Made by a program: the position numbers and the translations under genes. A stretch of 64,000 nt of DNA, taken from positions 186,001-250,000 of the forward strand of contig NZ_RSEC01000048.1 in assembly GCF_003937945.1 (NCBI RefSeq). The letters are read 5' to 3'. The first letter of the stretch is position 1. Every line of letters starts with the position of its first letter. Below the pieces are notes generated by a model. That model was given only the letters and a program-made list of their open reading frames with translations, was not told the DNA's origin and ran no database searches. Source of the stretch: Amycolatopsis eburnea. Its GTDB lineage: Bacteria > Actinomycetota > Actinomycetes > Mycobacteriales > Pseudonocardiaceae. Of this stretch, positions 34,780 to 42,798 are shown piece after piece.

Positions 34780-35666
34780 CACCGAGACTGCCGCCGCGCT
34801 CGCCCAGGGCCTATGCGCAACAAGTTCGTGGGATGGCCGCAAAGGAAGCCCTGCTCTCCGGGGTGTCCGTCGCCGAGCTCGTCGAGCGGCACTATCACCG
34901 GCGCCTGCTGGCCCGCGTCTTCACCTCGCAAGGCGAAGACTGGGTCCTCGAAGGAGGCCAGTCGTTGCTCGTCCGGTGGCCGAACAACCGGCACTCCACC
35001 GACATCGACCTGATCAGCCACCGAACCACCGTCGAGGCGGCCGTCGAAAGCCTCATCTACGTCCACACCAGGACCGCCGAGATCCAGGACATGGACCGGC
35101 CGACACGCAAGATCCACTTCGAAGCCAGAATCGGGCTCCAGCGGATGGCCGGCACCAGCGTCGATGTCGTCACCGCCGGCGAGCGCCCTCGTGGATCGAT
35201 CATCACCGAGCCGTTGCCGCCTGCCTTCGCCAGCGACTGCACCACCTGGCCCGAAGTCCGGATGTACCCACTCGAGGACGTCGTCAGCGACAAGATCTGC
35301 GCCCTGTACACCGGATACGGCGCAGGCGGCGTCGGCACCTCCACCCGGTACAAGGACTTGGTGGACCTCATCCTCGTCGCCGTGAAGAGCACGCTACCCG
35401 GCGAGTTCACGCACCGGATCGTTCACCTCGAAGCCGAACGACGCCGGACCACGGGAACGCCCGTGCGGTTCCCGGACCGGTTCGCCGCGCCCGGGGAGGA
35501 CTGGACCGGCGGGTACGCCGGCGCCGCCCGCGGTGTCGGCGCCTTGCCCAGCGACCTGAGGACACTCGACGGCGCGTTCGCGCTCGCCGATGCGTTCATC
35601 ACGCCGCTGTTGCGGCCAGCTCCCCCGCCGGGGTTGTGGCACCCCGGCGAGCGAACCTGGCGCTAG
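34776..35666 (+). CDS. abiEii: AbiEii nucleotidyltransferase toxin
   Basis: 296 residues from ATG 34776. The DUF1814 nucleotidyltransferase core is visible: VLEGGQSLLVRW, then HSTDIDLISH with the metal-binding Asp pair, IHFEARIG, and the conserved EDVVSDKICALY with Lys/Asp, followed by RYKDLVDLILVA. AbiEii proteins transfer nucleotides to RNA targets and arrest growth, for example during phage infection. All expected motifs are intact, so the toxin looks functional. It is coupled to abiEi and converges on the oxidoreductase gene, with only 6 bases between stops. Confidence 0.88.
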   Translation: MTPRLPPRSPRAYAQQVRGMAAKEALLSGVSVAELVERHYHRRLLARVFTSQGEDWVLEGGQSLLVRWPNNRHSTDIDLISHRTTVEAAVESLIYVHTRTAEIQDMDRPTRKIHFEARIGLQRMAGTSVDVVTAGERPRGSIITEPLPPAFASDCTTWPEVRMYPLEDVVSDKICALYTGYGAGGVGTSTRYKDLVDLILVAVKSTLPGEFTHRIVHLEAERRRTTGTPVRFPDRFAAPGEDWTGGYAGAARGVGALPSDLRTLDGAFALADAFITPLLRPAPPPGLWHPGERTWR

Positions 35667-35672
35667 CGTCGC

Positions 35673-36566
35673 TCAGCCCTGGGCGGTGAGCTCCAGCAGG
35701 CGGCCGGTGAGGTCGATGTGCTCCTCGACGCTGCTGGTCAGGTAGGTCAGGTCGACGAAGACCTCGTCCGGCTCCAGCGTCGACACGATCTGGACGACGG
35801 ACTCGGCGATGGCTTCCGGCTTGGCCTCCGGAGCGGCGTTCACGCGCAGCGCGACACCCAGCGCCTGCGGATCGCGGCCCGCCTGCTCGGCGCCGGCGCG
35901 GAGCTTGGCGAGGGTGTCGGTGAGGACGGTCGCCGGGAACTGTTCGGGCACCGACCAGACCGGCAGCCACCCGTCGGCCCGCTCGGCGACGCGGCGCAGC
36001 GCCTTCTCGCCGAACCCGGCGAGGTGCACCGGCGGCTTCCGGACCGGCTTGAGGTCGACGTGGGTCTCGGCGATCGTGTAGCCGATCCCGGTGTGGGACA
36101 CCAGGTCCTGGGTCCACCACTTGCCGAGCAGGTCGAGCAGGTCGTCCAGCCGCTTGCCGCGTTCGGACATCGGGATGCCGACGGCGTCGTACTCGTCCGG
36201 CGACCAGCCGATGCCCAGCCCGGGCAGCAACCGCCCGTTGCTGGCGACGTCGATGCTGGTCAGCAGCCGCGCGAAGTTCGCGGGCTGGTACTGCGTGGCG
36301 TTGATGGTGCTGGACCCGAGGACCGCGTTCTCGGTCACCGCCGCGGCGATCGCGAGCGCGGTGAACGGGTCCTGCGCGGTGTGGAATTCCTCGGGCATGG
36401 TGTCGTAACCGGGGTAGGCCACGACCGGCGCGACGGGCGACAGCAGCCGGTCGCCGACCCAGAGGCTGGCCGCCCCCGCCTGCTCGGCCGCCTTCGCGTA
36501 CCGCGCGATCCCACCCGGTGTGGCCGCCGCCTTGCCGAAGACCGGCAGGCTGAAACCAAGACGCAT
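35673..36566 (-). CDS. LLM-class F420-dependent oxidoreductase
   Basis: 297 residues from ATG 36566 (GGGGAGC upstream). It begins MRLGFSLPVFGKAA and has the luciferase-like barrel features AEQAGAASLWVGDRL, VLGSSTINATQYQPANFARLLTSIDVASNGRLLPGLGIGWSPDEYDAVG and VHLAGFGEKALRRVAERADGWLPVW. Family members use F420 or FMN for hydride transfer; the SNGRLLPGLGIGW region is typical of actinobacterial F420 enzymes. Substrate unknown. It is separated from the upstream small gene by 71 bases. Confidence 0.9.
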   Translation of the reverse strand: MRLGFSLPVFGKAAATPGGIARYAKAAEQAGAASLWVGDRLLSPVAPVVAYPGYDTMPEEFHTAQDPFTALAIAAAVTENAVLGSSTINATQYQPANFARLLTSIDVASNGRLLPGLGIGWSPDEYDAVGIPMSERGKRLDDLLDLLGKWWTQDLVSHTGIGYTIAETHVDLKPVRKPPVHLAGFGEKALRRVAERADGWLPVWSVPEQFPATVLTDTLAKLRAGAEQAGRDPQALGVALRVNAAPEAKPEAIAESVVQIVSTLEPDEVFVDLTYLTSSVEEHIDLTGRLLELTAQG

Positions 36567-36637
36567 CGATGCTCCCCTGAAGTGCCAACGGACCGTACTG
36601 GCCCTGCTGCCACTAGTACTCGCATCTGATTGCGTGT

Positions 36638-36901
36638 TCAAGCAGTTCCGGGGGATCTTGGGGGTCTGCGGAGCCGGGCGATCCCGCCGGCGTGGCGCCA
36701 CAGGGTTTCGAGGACCTGGGTGACCAGCCGGACGACGGTGGCGGGGTCGGCGGGCCGCCGCACGAAGTCGTCGCCGGACCGCGCCAGGGGCAGGCGATCG
36801 TCGTTGCGGAGGACGTCGAGTGAGGATTCGTCCGGCAGGACCCGGCGGACGGCGTCGACCGAGTCCGCGCGGACGTAGATCTTGCAGAACTCGTAAGACA
36901 A
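36638..36901 (-). CDS. 87-residue protein of unknown function
   Basis: Starts at TTG 36901 with GAGG seven bases before it, 22 bases behind the MFS gene. The sequence (MSYEFCKIYVRADSVDAVRRVLPDESSLDVL...) reads like a small folded alpha/beta domain in residues 1-75, then an Arg/Pro tail. No family is recognised, and there is no signal peptide or membrane helix. Codon use resembles the neighbours. Position suggests cotranscription with the MFS/glycosyltransferase genes. It could be the N-terminal remnant of something larger. Confidence 0.5.
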   Translation of the reverse strand: MSYEFCKIYVRADSVDAVRRVLPDESSLDVLRNDDRLPLARSGDDFVRRPADPATVVRLVTQVLETLWRHAGGIARLRRPPRSPGTA

Positions 36902-36923
36902 TTCAGCACCTCGCCAGCGGACC

Positions 36924-38075
36924 TTACCCCTCCCGCGCCGTCGCCCCCGCCAAAGCCGCGATCACCGCCAGCGGCACCACCAGCAACGCCAGCGCCACAC
37001 CGATCCCCCAAGTCTGCGCCAGCCACCCGAACAACGCCGGTCCCGCCAGCACTCCCGCCTGGTGCAACGTCGAATACCGCGCGATCGCCAAGCTCGTGTT
37101 CCCGCCGGCCCCATGCCCGACCGCTCCCGAAACAACCGGGATCACGACCGCCAAGCCACATCCCTGCACCGCGAAGCCCGCCAACCCCACCCACGGATCC
37201 GGGGACAGCACCGAAACCAGCACCCCCGCCACCGTCGCCGCCATGCTCCAGCGCAGTGACGCCACCGGGCCGAAGGTGCGGTGGGCGCGGTCGCCGAACA
37301 CCCGGGTGGCCGTCTGGGCCAGCACGAACACGAAGTACCCCAGCGAAGCCACCTCGACGGCCGCGCCGCGTTGCTCGCGGAGGAACACGCCGGACCAGCT
37401 CGAGATCGCGCCTTCGCACAACGCCGCCGCCGCGCCCAGCGCGCCCAGGACCAGGACCGCTCGGGTCCAGCCGGACAGCAGGCCCACCGGTTTCCGCGGG
37501 CCCGGACGCGCGGCCAGCGCGTGCCGCCCGGCCGCCAGCGCCAGCGCGCACAGGACCACGGCGACCAGGAAGAAGTGCGTGCCCAGCGACAATCCCGCCC
37601 GGATCGCGCCCAGCGAACCGAGCGAACCGGCCAAGGCGCCCGCTCCCCACACCGCGTGGAGACTGCTCAAGAACGGGCGGCCACCAGCCCGTTCCAGCTC
37701 GACGCCCTGCGCGTTCATCGCCACGTCGAGCAGGCCCGCCAGCAGGCCCCACCCCAGCATCGCGGCCGCCGCGGCGAGCGGGCCCGACGTGGCCGTCACC
37801 AGGACCGGGCACCACGGGAGGATGGCCGCCGTCCAGCGGAGGACCGTGCGGGTGTCCAGGTGCGCGGAGAGGTGACCCGCCACCTGCATCGCGAGCAGCA
37901 CGCCGACCGTCTGGCACAGCAGCACCGCGCCGAGTTCGGCGAAGTCCAGGCCCAGCGCCGTGCGCAGTTCCGGCACGCGCGTGAACCACGTGCCCAGCAG
38001 CACGCCCACGACGAAGAACACCGTGGCGACAGCGGTCCGGGGCCGGCGCAGCGGCGGGGCGACGGTGCTAGTCAT
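36924..38075 (-). CDS. MFS transporter
   Basis: 383 residues with about twelve hydrophobic helices, beginning AVATVFFVVGVLLGTWFTRVPELR. The GTWFTRVPELRTALGL start and the GLLAGLLDVAMNAQGVELER stretch are typical of the actinobacterial YbjJ-like MFS subgroup. AGHLSAHLDTRTVLRW is the loop 2-3 region. The start overlaps the upstream glycosyltransferase stop by 8 bases, so the two are coupled. Export of a glycosylated product is a reasonable but untested idea. Confidence 0.9.
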   Translation of the reverse strand: MTSTVAPPLRRPRTAVATVFFVVGVLLGTWFTRVPELRTALGLDFAELGAVLLCQTVGVLLAMQVAGHLSAHLDTRTVLRWTAAILPWCPVLVTATSGPLAAAAAMLGWGLLAGLLDVAMNAQGVELERAGGRPFLSSLHAVWGAGALAGSLGSLGAIRAGLSLGTHFFLVAVVLCALALAAGRHALAARPGPRKPVGLLSGWTRAVLVLGALGAAAALCEGAISSWSGVFLREQRGAAVEVASLGYFVFVLAQTATRVFGDRAHRTFGPVASLRWSMAATVAGVLVSVLSPDPWVGLAGFAVQGCGLAVVIPVVSGAVGHGAGGNTSLAIARYSTLHQAGVLAGPALFGWLAQTWGIGVALALLVVPLAVIAALAGATAREG

Positions 38076-39372
38076 CGGTGCCGGTGACGCGCTCGAGGTC
38101 GCCGTAGCCCTGCGCGCCGTTCCACGTGCCGACCGGGACGTGCGCGTTGAACGGCGCGCCGTCCTCGCGCCGCATCGCCGGGCGCCGGTGTGCCAAGTGG
38201 ACGAACACGTCGTCGAACTGGACCGCCGTGCCCGCGGTGGCGACGCGGTACAGCATGTCCTCGTCCTCCCCGCCCCAGCCGCGGTAGCGCTCGTCGAGCC
38301 CGCCGACTTCGGCGAACAGCTCCGGGGTGAGCCACAGGCACGCGCCCGGCACGTCGCGCAGCAGCAGCCCGCGCGCCCCGGCGAGCGGGACCTCGGGCCT
38401 GCGCCCGCCGCACCGGTCTTCGATCAGGCGGTCGCTCGACTGCGCGTCCAGCGACAGCATTTCGGTGTGCGGCAGGTGCGCGTCGTGGCCGTGCTCGGCG
38501 AAGCGCGCGTGGTTGCGCCGCAGGAAGTCGCGGTCGACCAGGATGTCGGCGTCGAGCAGGCACAGCGTGCGGGCGGCGCCGAGGGTGTGGCGGACACCGG
38601 CGTTGACCGTCCACGACTTGTTGAACAGGCCGTGCCCGGTGACGTGGAGGTAGTGGTCGGCCAGCGGCTCGATCCGGTCGCGCCACCGCGGTTTCTCGTC
38701 GAACTCCACCACGGTCACCCGGTAGTCCGACGCGGGCATCGTCTGGTCCCGCAACGCGAGCAGGCACGCCATCAGGTTCCGGATCCGGCCCGCGCCGTCG
38801 CGGTCGGAGATCGGGACGACGACGAGCACTTCGTCGCCGCGGCCGTCCGGGCGGACCGGCGTCCCGGCGGCGAGCGAGGTCAGCCGCTCGACGTCGGCGG
38901 TCCGCGCGCCGAGCGCGTAGTCCGGGCCGCGGAAGTAGTTGATGTAGACGTTGTCGTCGGCGACGTCGGCGCGGGCGGCCAGTTCTTCCGCCAGCGCCGG
39001 GTCTTCCGCGAACAGGTCCGCCACCCGCGCGGCCAGCGCGCGCTCGGCCTCGACGTCCGTCGGGTGCGCGACCAGCCGCCGGTAGGCGAGGTCGCCGCCC
39101 AGCCGCGCGCCGATCGGGTCGGCCACCGCGCGGTAGAAGCGTTCGCTGTGCATCCAGTAGTCGGCGGCCACGTCGGGCACCGCCGGGTCGAGCGTCAGGA
39201 CGACGTAGCTCGTCACGCGCGTGGCGAGGTCGCCGGTGGCCGGTTCGGCCCGGCGGTAGGGCGAAACGGCCGCGAACGTGCCGTCGCGGCCCGAGCGCGT
39301 CGGCTGGATCCGCATCGGGTTCGCCGCCCGCAGCTCGCACATCGGGCTGCAGTCACAGGGGTGTGGTTGCAC
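38068..39372 (-). CDS. Glycosyltransferase with GWGGED motif and N-terminal Cys cluster
   Basis: 434 residues from GTG 39372 (GAAGGG 10 bases ahead), overlapping the upstream gene by 20 bases. The extreme N-terminus HPCDCSPMCELR has three clustered cysteines, a possible metal site. A GT-A catalytic core follows: VVVPISDRDGAGRIRNLMACLLALRDQ, the DxD in CLLDADILVD and, near residue 380, GWGGEDEDMLYRV, as in galactosyltransferase-like GT2/GT27 enzymes. A membrane helix is absent, so it should act in the cytoplasm. The alternative start is the ATG at MRIQPTRSG. Acceptor and donor are unknown. Confidence 0.8.
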   Translation of the reverse strand: MQPHPCDCSPMCELRAANPMRIQPTRSGRDGTFAAVSPYRRAEPATGDLATRVTSYVVLTLDPAVPDVAADYWMHSERFYRAVADPIGARLGGDLAYRRLVAHPTDVEAERALAARVADLFAEDPALAEELAARADVADDNVYINYFRGPDYALGARTADVERLTSLAAGTPVRPDGRGDEVLVVVPISDRDGAGRIRNLMACLLALRDQTMPASDYRVTVVEFDEKPRWRDRIEPLADHYLHVTGHGLFNKSWTVNAGVRHTLGAARTLCLLDADILVDRDFLRRNHARFAEHGHDAHLPHTEMLSLDAQSSDRLIEDRCGGRRPEVPLAGARGLLLRDVPGACLWLTPELFAEVGGLDERYRGWGGEDEDMLYRVATAGTAVQFDDVFVHLAHRRPAMRREDGAPFNAHVPVGTWNGAQGYGDLERVTGTDD

Positions 39373-41257
39373 GGGAAAGCCGCCCTTCCGGACCTGAGGT
39401 GTGGCGGACGAGGGCCGGTACCAGCTCCGGCCAGTCCACTTCGGACAGTTCGTGGCCGGCCCGCTCGAGGATCCGCAGGGCCGCGCCGGGGATCGCCGCC
39501 GCGAGCGCGTGCGCGTGGGCGACGGGGTGGATCGGGTCGTCGGCGCCGTGGACCACCAGCGTCGGCGCGGTGATCCGGCCGAGCCGGGGCCGCCACGGCG
39601 CGCCGTGGTCGAGGTAGGCGTGGTTGCCCGCCGACTCGAGCGTGCCGCCGGCGCGGGCGAACACCCGGGCCGCCACGCGCCGGTGCGCGTGCTCGTCGAA
39701 GTCCCGCGACGGCCCGGCCAGCGGCCGCGCCGCGGCCACGAGGTGCTCGACAACCGAGTCGCGGTCGGTCCAGTCGGGCGGTTCGACGTCGGCCAGCGCC
39801 CGCAGCACGCGCAGCGACGGCGGCGGCAGGCCGGGGCCGTCCGCGCTCTCGCCGGGGCTGGTCGCCACGAGGGTGAGCGACGCGATCCGCGCCGGCTCGG
39901 CCAGCGCCGCGACCTGCGCGATCATGCCGCCCAGCGAAATCCCGACGACGTGCGCCCGCTCGACGCCGAGCGCGTCGAGCACGCCGATCGCGTCCGCGGC
40001 CAGGTCTTGCAGCTCGTACGGCGGTTCCCCCGGCGGGTAGCTCACCGACCGGCCGGTGTCGCGGTGGTCGTAGCGGATCACGTACCGGCCCTCGTCCGCG
40101 AGCAGTTCGCAGAACCCGGCGTCCCACGCGAGCATCGACGCTCCCGACCCGGCCACCAGCAGGATCGCCGGGTCCGCGGGGTCGCCGAAGGTCTGCACGC
40201 AGAGGTCGACGCCGTTGGCGCGCACGACCCGGTCGCGCGACGGCACGGGCACGTCCGGCGGCAGGTCGTCGAGCAGGTCGCGGAACACCGCGGCGTACGC
40301 GGCCCGCTCGGCCCGCATGCCGTGGGTGCGCCGGACGTGCTCCTGCCCGTGCCGCCGCAGCCGCCGGGCCAGCACGTCGTCGTCGAGCAGCCGCCGCACC
40401 TGGGCGTGGAAGCCGTCGCGGTCGGCGAACACCAGGCCGGTCACGCCGTCCTCGACGAGGCACGTGTTGCCGGGGATGTCCCGCACGACGACCGGGCAGC
40501 CGACGTCCATGGCCTCCAGCAGCGAGTTCGGGCTGCACTCCGACGTCGAGGTGTTGAGCACCGCGGTCGCCTCGCGCATCGCGGCGTGCAGGTCGTCGCG
40601 GGCCAGCGCGCCGACGTACCGCACCGCGGGGCTGTCCCCGCACCGCCGCCGCACCATGGCTTCGTAGTCCTCGTCGTAGGAGACGCCGGCGATGACGAGC
40701 CGGACGCGCTCGTCCTCTTCGTGCAGCCGCTTGACGCAGTCGATCGCGAACAGCGGGTCCTTCACCGGCCGCAGGCCCGCGGGCAGGAGCAGCAGCTTCG
40801 CGTCGGCGCCGACGCCGAGCGCGCGCCGCAGCGAGTAGTCCGACGGCGTCGTGCGCACGCCCTGGGGGATGTAGCGCACCTTGTCGGCGACCTGCGGCCA
40901 CAGCTCGCGGCTGCGCCGGACGAAGTCGTCGTTGAACGCGACCAGGCCGGCGGCGCGCTCGACCGCCTGGGTCATCACCTGGTGGAACACCGGTTCCAGC
41001 GCGTATTCGTTGAGGTCCGTGCCGCCCAGGACGAGCACGTACGGGAGCCCGATCTCGAGGAACGTGCTGCCGCTCAGGAGCGCGTGCGTGCCGACCATCG
41101 CGAGCACGTCACCGTCCTCGGCGGCCGCGGTCACCGCGCCTTCGTGGGGCTCGAGCCGCACCGGGTGCCCGCTGGCGGACAGGTGCTCGGCGATCCGCCG
41201 CGTCGTCGTGTCGCCGCCACTGGCCGCCGGGCTGTGGAGCAGGGCTAGCAGTTTCAT
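39353..41257 (-). CDS. Fusion of GT4-type glycosyltransferase and alpha/beta hydrolase
   Basis: 634 residues from ATG 41257. Residues 1-335 are a GT-B glycosyltransferase: LLLLPAGLRPVKDPLFAIDCV (donor-domain start), RLVIAGVSYDEDYE, YVGALARDDLHAAM and STSECSPNSLLEAM with Glu240 and Glu248 of the E-x7-E motif. Residues 340-634 are a complete alpha/beta hydrolase of the RdmC-like methylesterase type: LLVAGSGASMLAWD, Ser441 in VVGISLGGMIAQ, the acid in VVHGADDPIHP and His602 in ERAGHEL. There is no frameshift at the junction. A single chain could glycosylate and then deacylate or demethylate, or recruit, one substrate. It heads an operon with the second glycosyltransferase and an MFS carrier. Confidence 0.9.
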   Translation of the reverse strand: MKLLALLHSPAASGGDTTTRRIAEHLSASGHPVRLEPHEGAVTAAAEDGDVLAMVGTHALLSGSTFLEIGLPYVLVLGGTDLNEYALEPVFHQVMTQAVERAAGLVAFNDDFVRRSRELWPQVADKVRYIPQGVRTTPSDYSLRRALGVGADAKLLLLPAGLRPVKDPLFAIDCVKRLHEEDERVRLVIAGVSYDEDYEAMVRRRCGDSPAVRYVGALARDDLHAAMREATAVLNTSTSECSPNSLLEAMDVGCPVVVRDIPGNTCLVEDGVTGLVFADRDGFHAQVRRLLDDDVLARRLRRHGQEHVRRTHGMRAERAAYAAVFRDLLDDLPPDVPVPSRDRVVRANGVDLCVQTFGDPADPAILLVAGSGASMLAWDAGFCELLADEGRYVIRYDHRDTGRSVSYPPGEPPYELQDLAADAIGVLDALGVERAHVVGISLGGMIAQVAALAEPARIASLTLVATSPGESADGPGLPPPSLRVLRALADVEPPDWTDRDSVVEHLVAAARPLAGPSRDFDEHAHRRVAARVFARAGGTLESAGNHAYLDHGAPWRPRLGRITAPTLVVHGADDPIHPVAHAHALAAAIPGAALRILERAGHELSEVDWPELVPALVRHTSGPEGRLSRATTPL

Positions 41258-41396
41258 TTCACCACCCCAGTCGGGAATTTCACCACTCGGAGAGGAAGCT
41301 GCGGATCAGAGTGGCAGCTGCGCGTCAAGGGGAACGTCTCCTCGATTGCCCGTGCGAAACACACGTCCGGCGGGGTGCGTCGGATAGGTTCCGGAG

Positions 41397-42767
41397 GTGC
41401 TGATCGACGATCTGACCGCCGCCCTGCCGGCCGACCGGCTGGTCCGCGACCCCGACGTCGCGCGGAGCTTCGCCCACGACGAAGCCGAGTGGGCGCCGTA
41501 CGCCCAGCCCGCCGTGGTCGTGCGCCCGCACAGCGCCGAAGAGGTCCAAGCCGTGGTCCGGGCCTGCGTGAAGAACCGCGCGCCGCTGGTCACCCGCGGC
41601 GCCGGAACCGGGTTGTCCGGCGGGGCGAACGCCGTCGACGGCTGCGTCGTCCTGGTCACCGACCGGCTCACCGCCGTCAAGGAGATCAACGAGCCGGAGC
41701 GGTACGCCGTCGTCGAGCCCGGCGTCGTCAACGACGACCTGCGGGCCGCCTGCGCCGAGCGCGGTCTCTGGTACCCGCCCGATCCGGCCAGCTCACCGTG
41801 GTCGACGATCGGCGGGAACGTCGCCACCAACGCCGGCGGCGTCTGCTGCGTCAAGTACGGCGTCACCCGCGATTACGTGCTCGGCCTGCAGATCGTCACC
41901 GGCACCGGCGAGCTGGCCCGGCTCGGCAGGCGCACCGCGAAGGGGGTCGCGGGCTACGACCTGACCGGGTTGCTGGTCGGCTCCGAGGGGACGCTGGGCG
42001 TGGTCACCGAGGTCACCGTCCGGCTGCGGCCCGCCCGGGCCGCCGAGCGCACGATCGCCGGGTACTTCGACACGACGGTCGCCGCCGGGAAGGCCGCCGC
42101 CGCGGTCGCCGCGCGCGGGGTGCTGCCGTCGGCGCTGGAGCTGGTCGACCGGCACTGCCTCGCCGCCGTGGACGAGTGGAAGAACATGGGCTTGAGCGCC
42201 GACGCGAACGTCGTCCTGCTCGCCCGCACCGACGCGCCCGGGGCGCTGGGCGAGCACGAAGCCGCGGAGATCCTGGCGTGCTTCGAACAGGCCGGGGCGA
42301 CGTGGGCCGCGCGGTCGACCGACCAGGCCGAGGCGGACGCGCTGTTCGCCGCCCGCCGGCTCGCCTACCCCGCACTGGAACGGCTCGGGCCGCTGCTCAC
42401 CGAGGACGTCTGCGTCCCCACCCAGGCCGTGCCCGAAATGCTCGCCCGCATCGACGCCGCCGCGCGGCGCCACGGGGTGCTCATCGCGAACGTCGCGCAC
42501 ATCGGCGACGGCAACCTGCACCCGCTGCTCGTCACGCCCGCCGGGGACCAAGAAGCGAAGAAGAACGCCCAGGCCGCGTTCGAGGACATCATCGCCGGCG
42601 CCCTCGACCTCGGCGGCACGGTCACCGGCGAGCACGGCGTCGGCCTGCTCAAGCAGCCCGGGCTGGCCCGCGAACTCGGCCCCGAGGTCCTGGAGCTGCA
42701 CCGCGCGGTCAAGCGGGCCCTCGACCCGCACGGCATCCTCAACCCCGGCAAGGTGTTCCCGTCGTGA
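41397..42767 (+). CDS. FAD-linked oxidase (GlcD-like D-2-hydroxyacid dehydrogenase)
   Basis: 456 residues. The FAD-binding type 4 domain has VVRPHSAEEVQAVVRACVKN, VTRGAGTGLSGGANAVDG, STIGGNVATNAGGVCCVKYGVTRDYVLGLQIVTGTG and GLLVGSEGTLGVVTEVTVRL. The C-terminal cap has NVAHIGDGNLHPLL and GTVTGEHGVGLLKQPGL with metal-ligand-type His residues. Likely glycolate or D-lactate type oxidation; the exact hydroxyacid is not visible. GTG 41397 follows TAGGTT (41385-41390) by 6 bases, so it may be leaderless. The stop lies inside the left arm of a strong terminator. Confidence 0.92.
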   Translation: MLIDDLTAALPADRLVRDPDVARSFAHDEAEWAPYAQPAVVVRPHSAEEVQAVVRACVKNRAPLVTRGAGTGLSGGANAVDGCVVLVTDRLTAVKEINEPERYAVVEPGVVNDDLRAACAERGLWYPPDPASSPWSTIGGNVATNAGGVCCVKYGVTRDYVLGLQIVTGTGELARLGRRTAKGVAGYDLTGLLVGSEGTLGVVTEVTVRLRPARAAERTIAGYFDTTVAAGKAAAAVAARGVLPSALELVDRHCLAAVDEWKNMGLSADANVVLLARTDAPGALGEHEAAEILACFEQAGATWAARSTDQAEADALFAARRLAYPALERLGPLLTEDVCVPTQAVPEMLARIDAAARRHGVLIANVAHIGDGNLHPLLVTPAGDQEAKKNAQAAFEDIIAGALDLGGTVTGEHGVGLLKQPGLARELGPEVLELHRAVKRALDPHGILNPGKVFPS

Positions 42768-42793
42768 GGGGGAGCAGGCCCCCTCACGACGGG
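42758..42793. terminator. Bidirectional terminator overlapping the oxidase stop codon
   Basis: A perfect 15-bp inverted repeat (42758-42772 and 42779-42793, loop AGCAGG). The TGA of the oxidase (42765-42767) is inside the left arm, and the convergent phosphoesterase stop is 6 bases beyond the right arm. Confidence 0.85.
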
Positions 42794-42798
42794 GTCGC

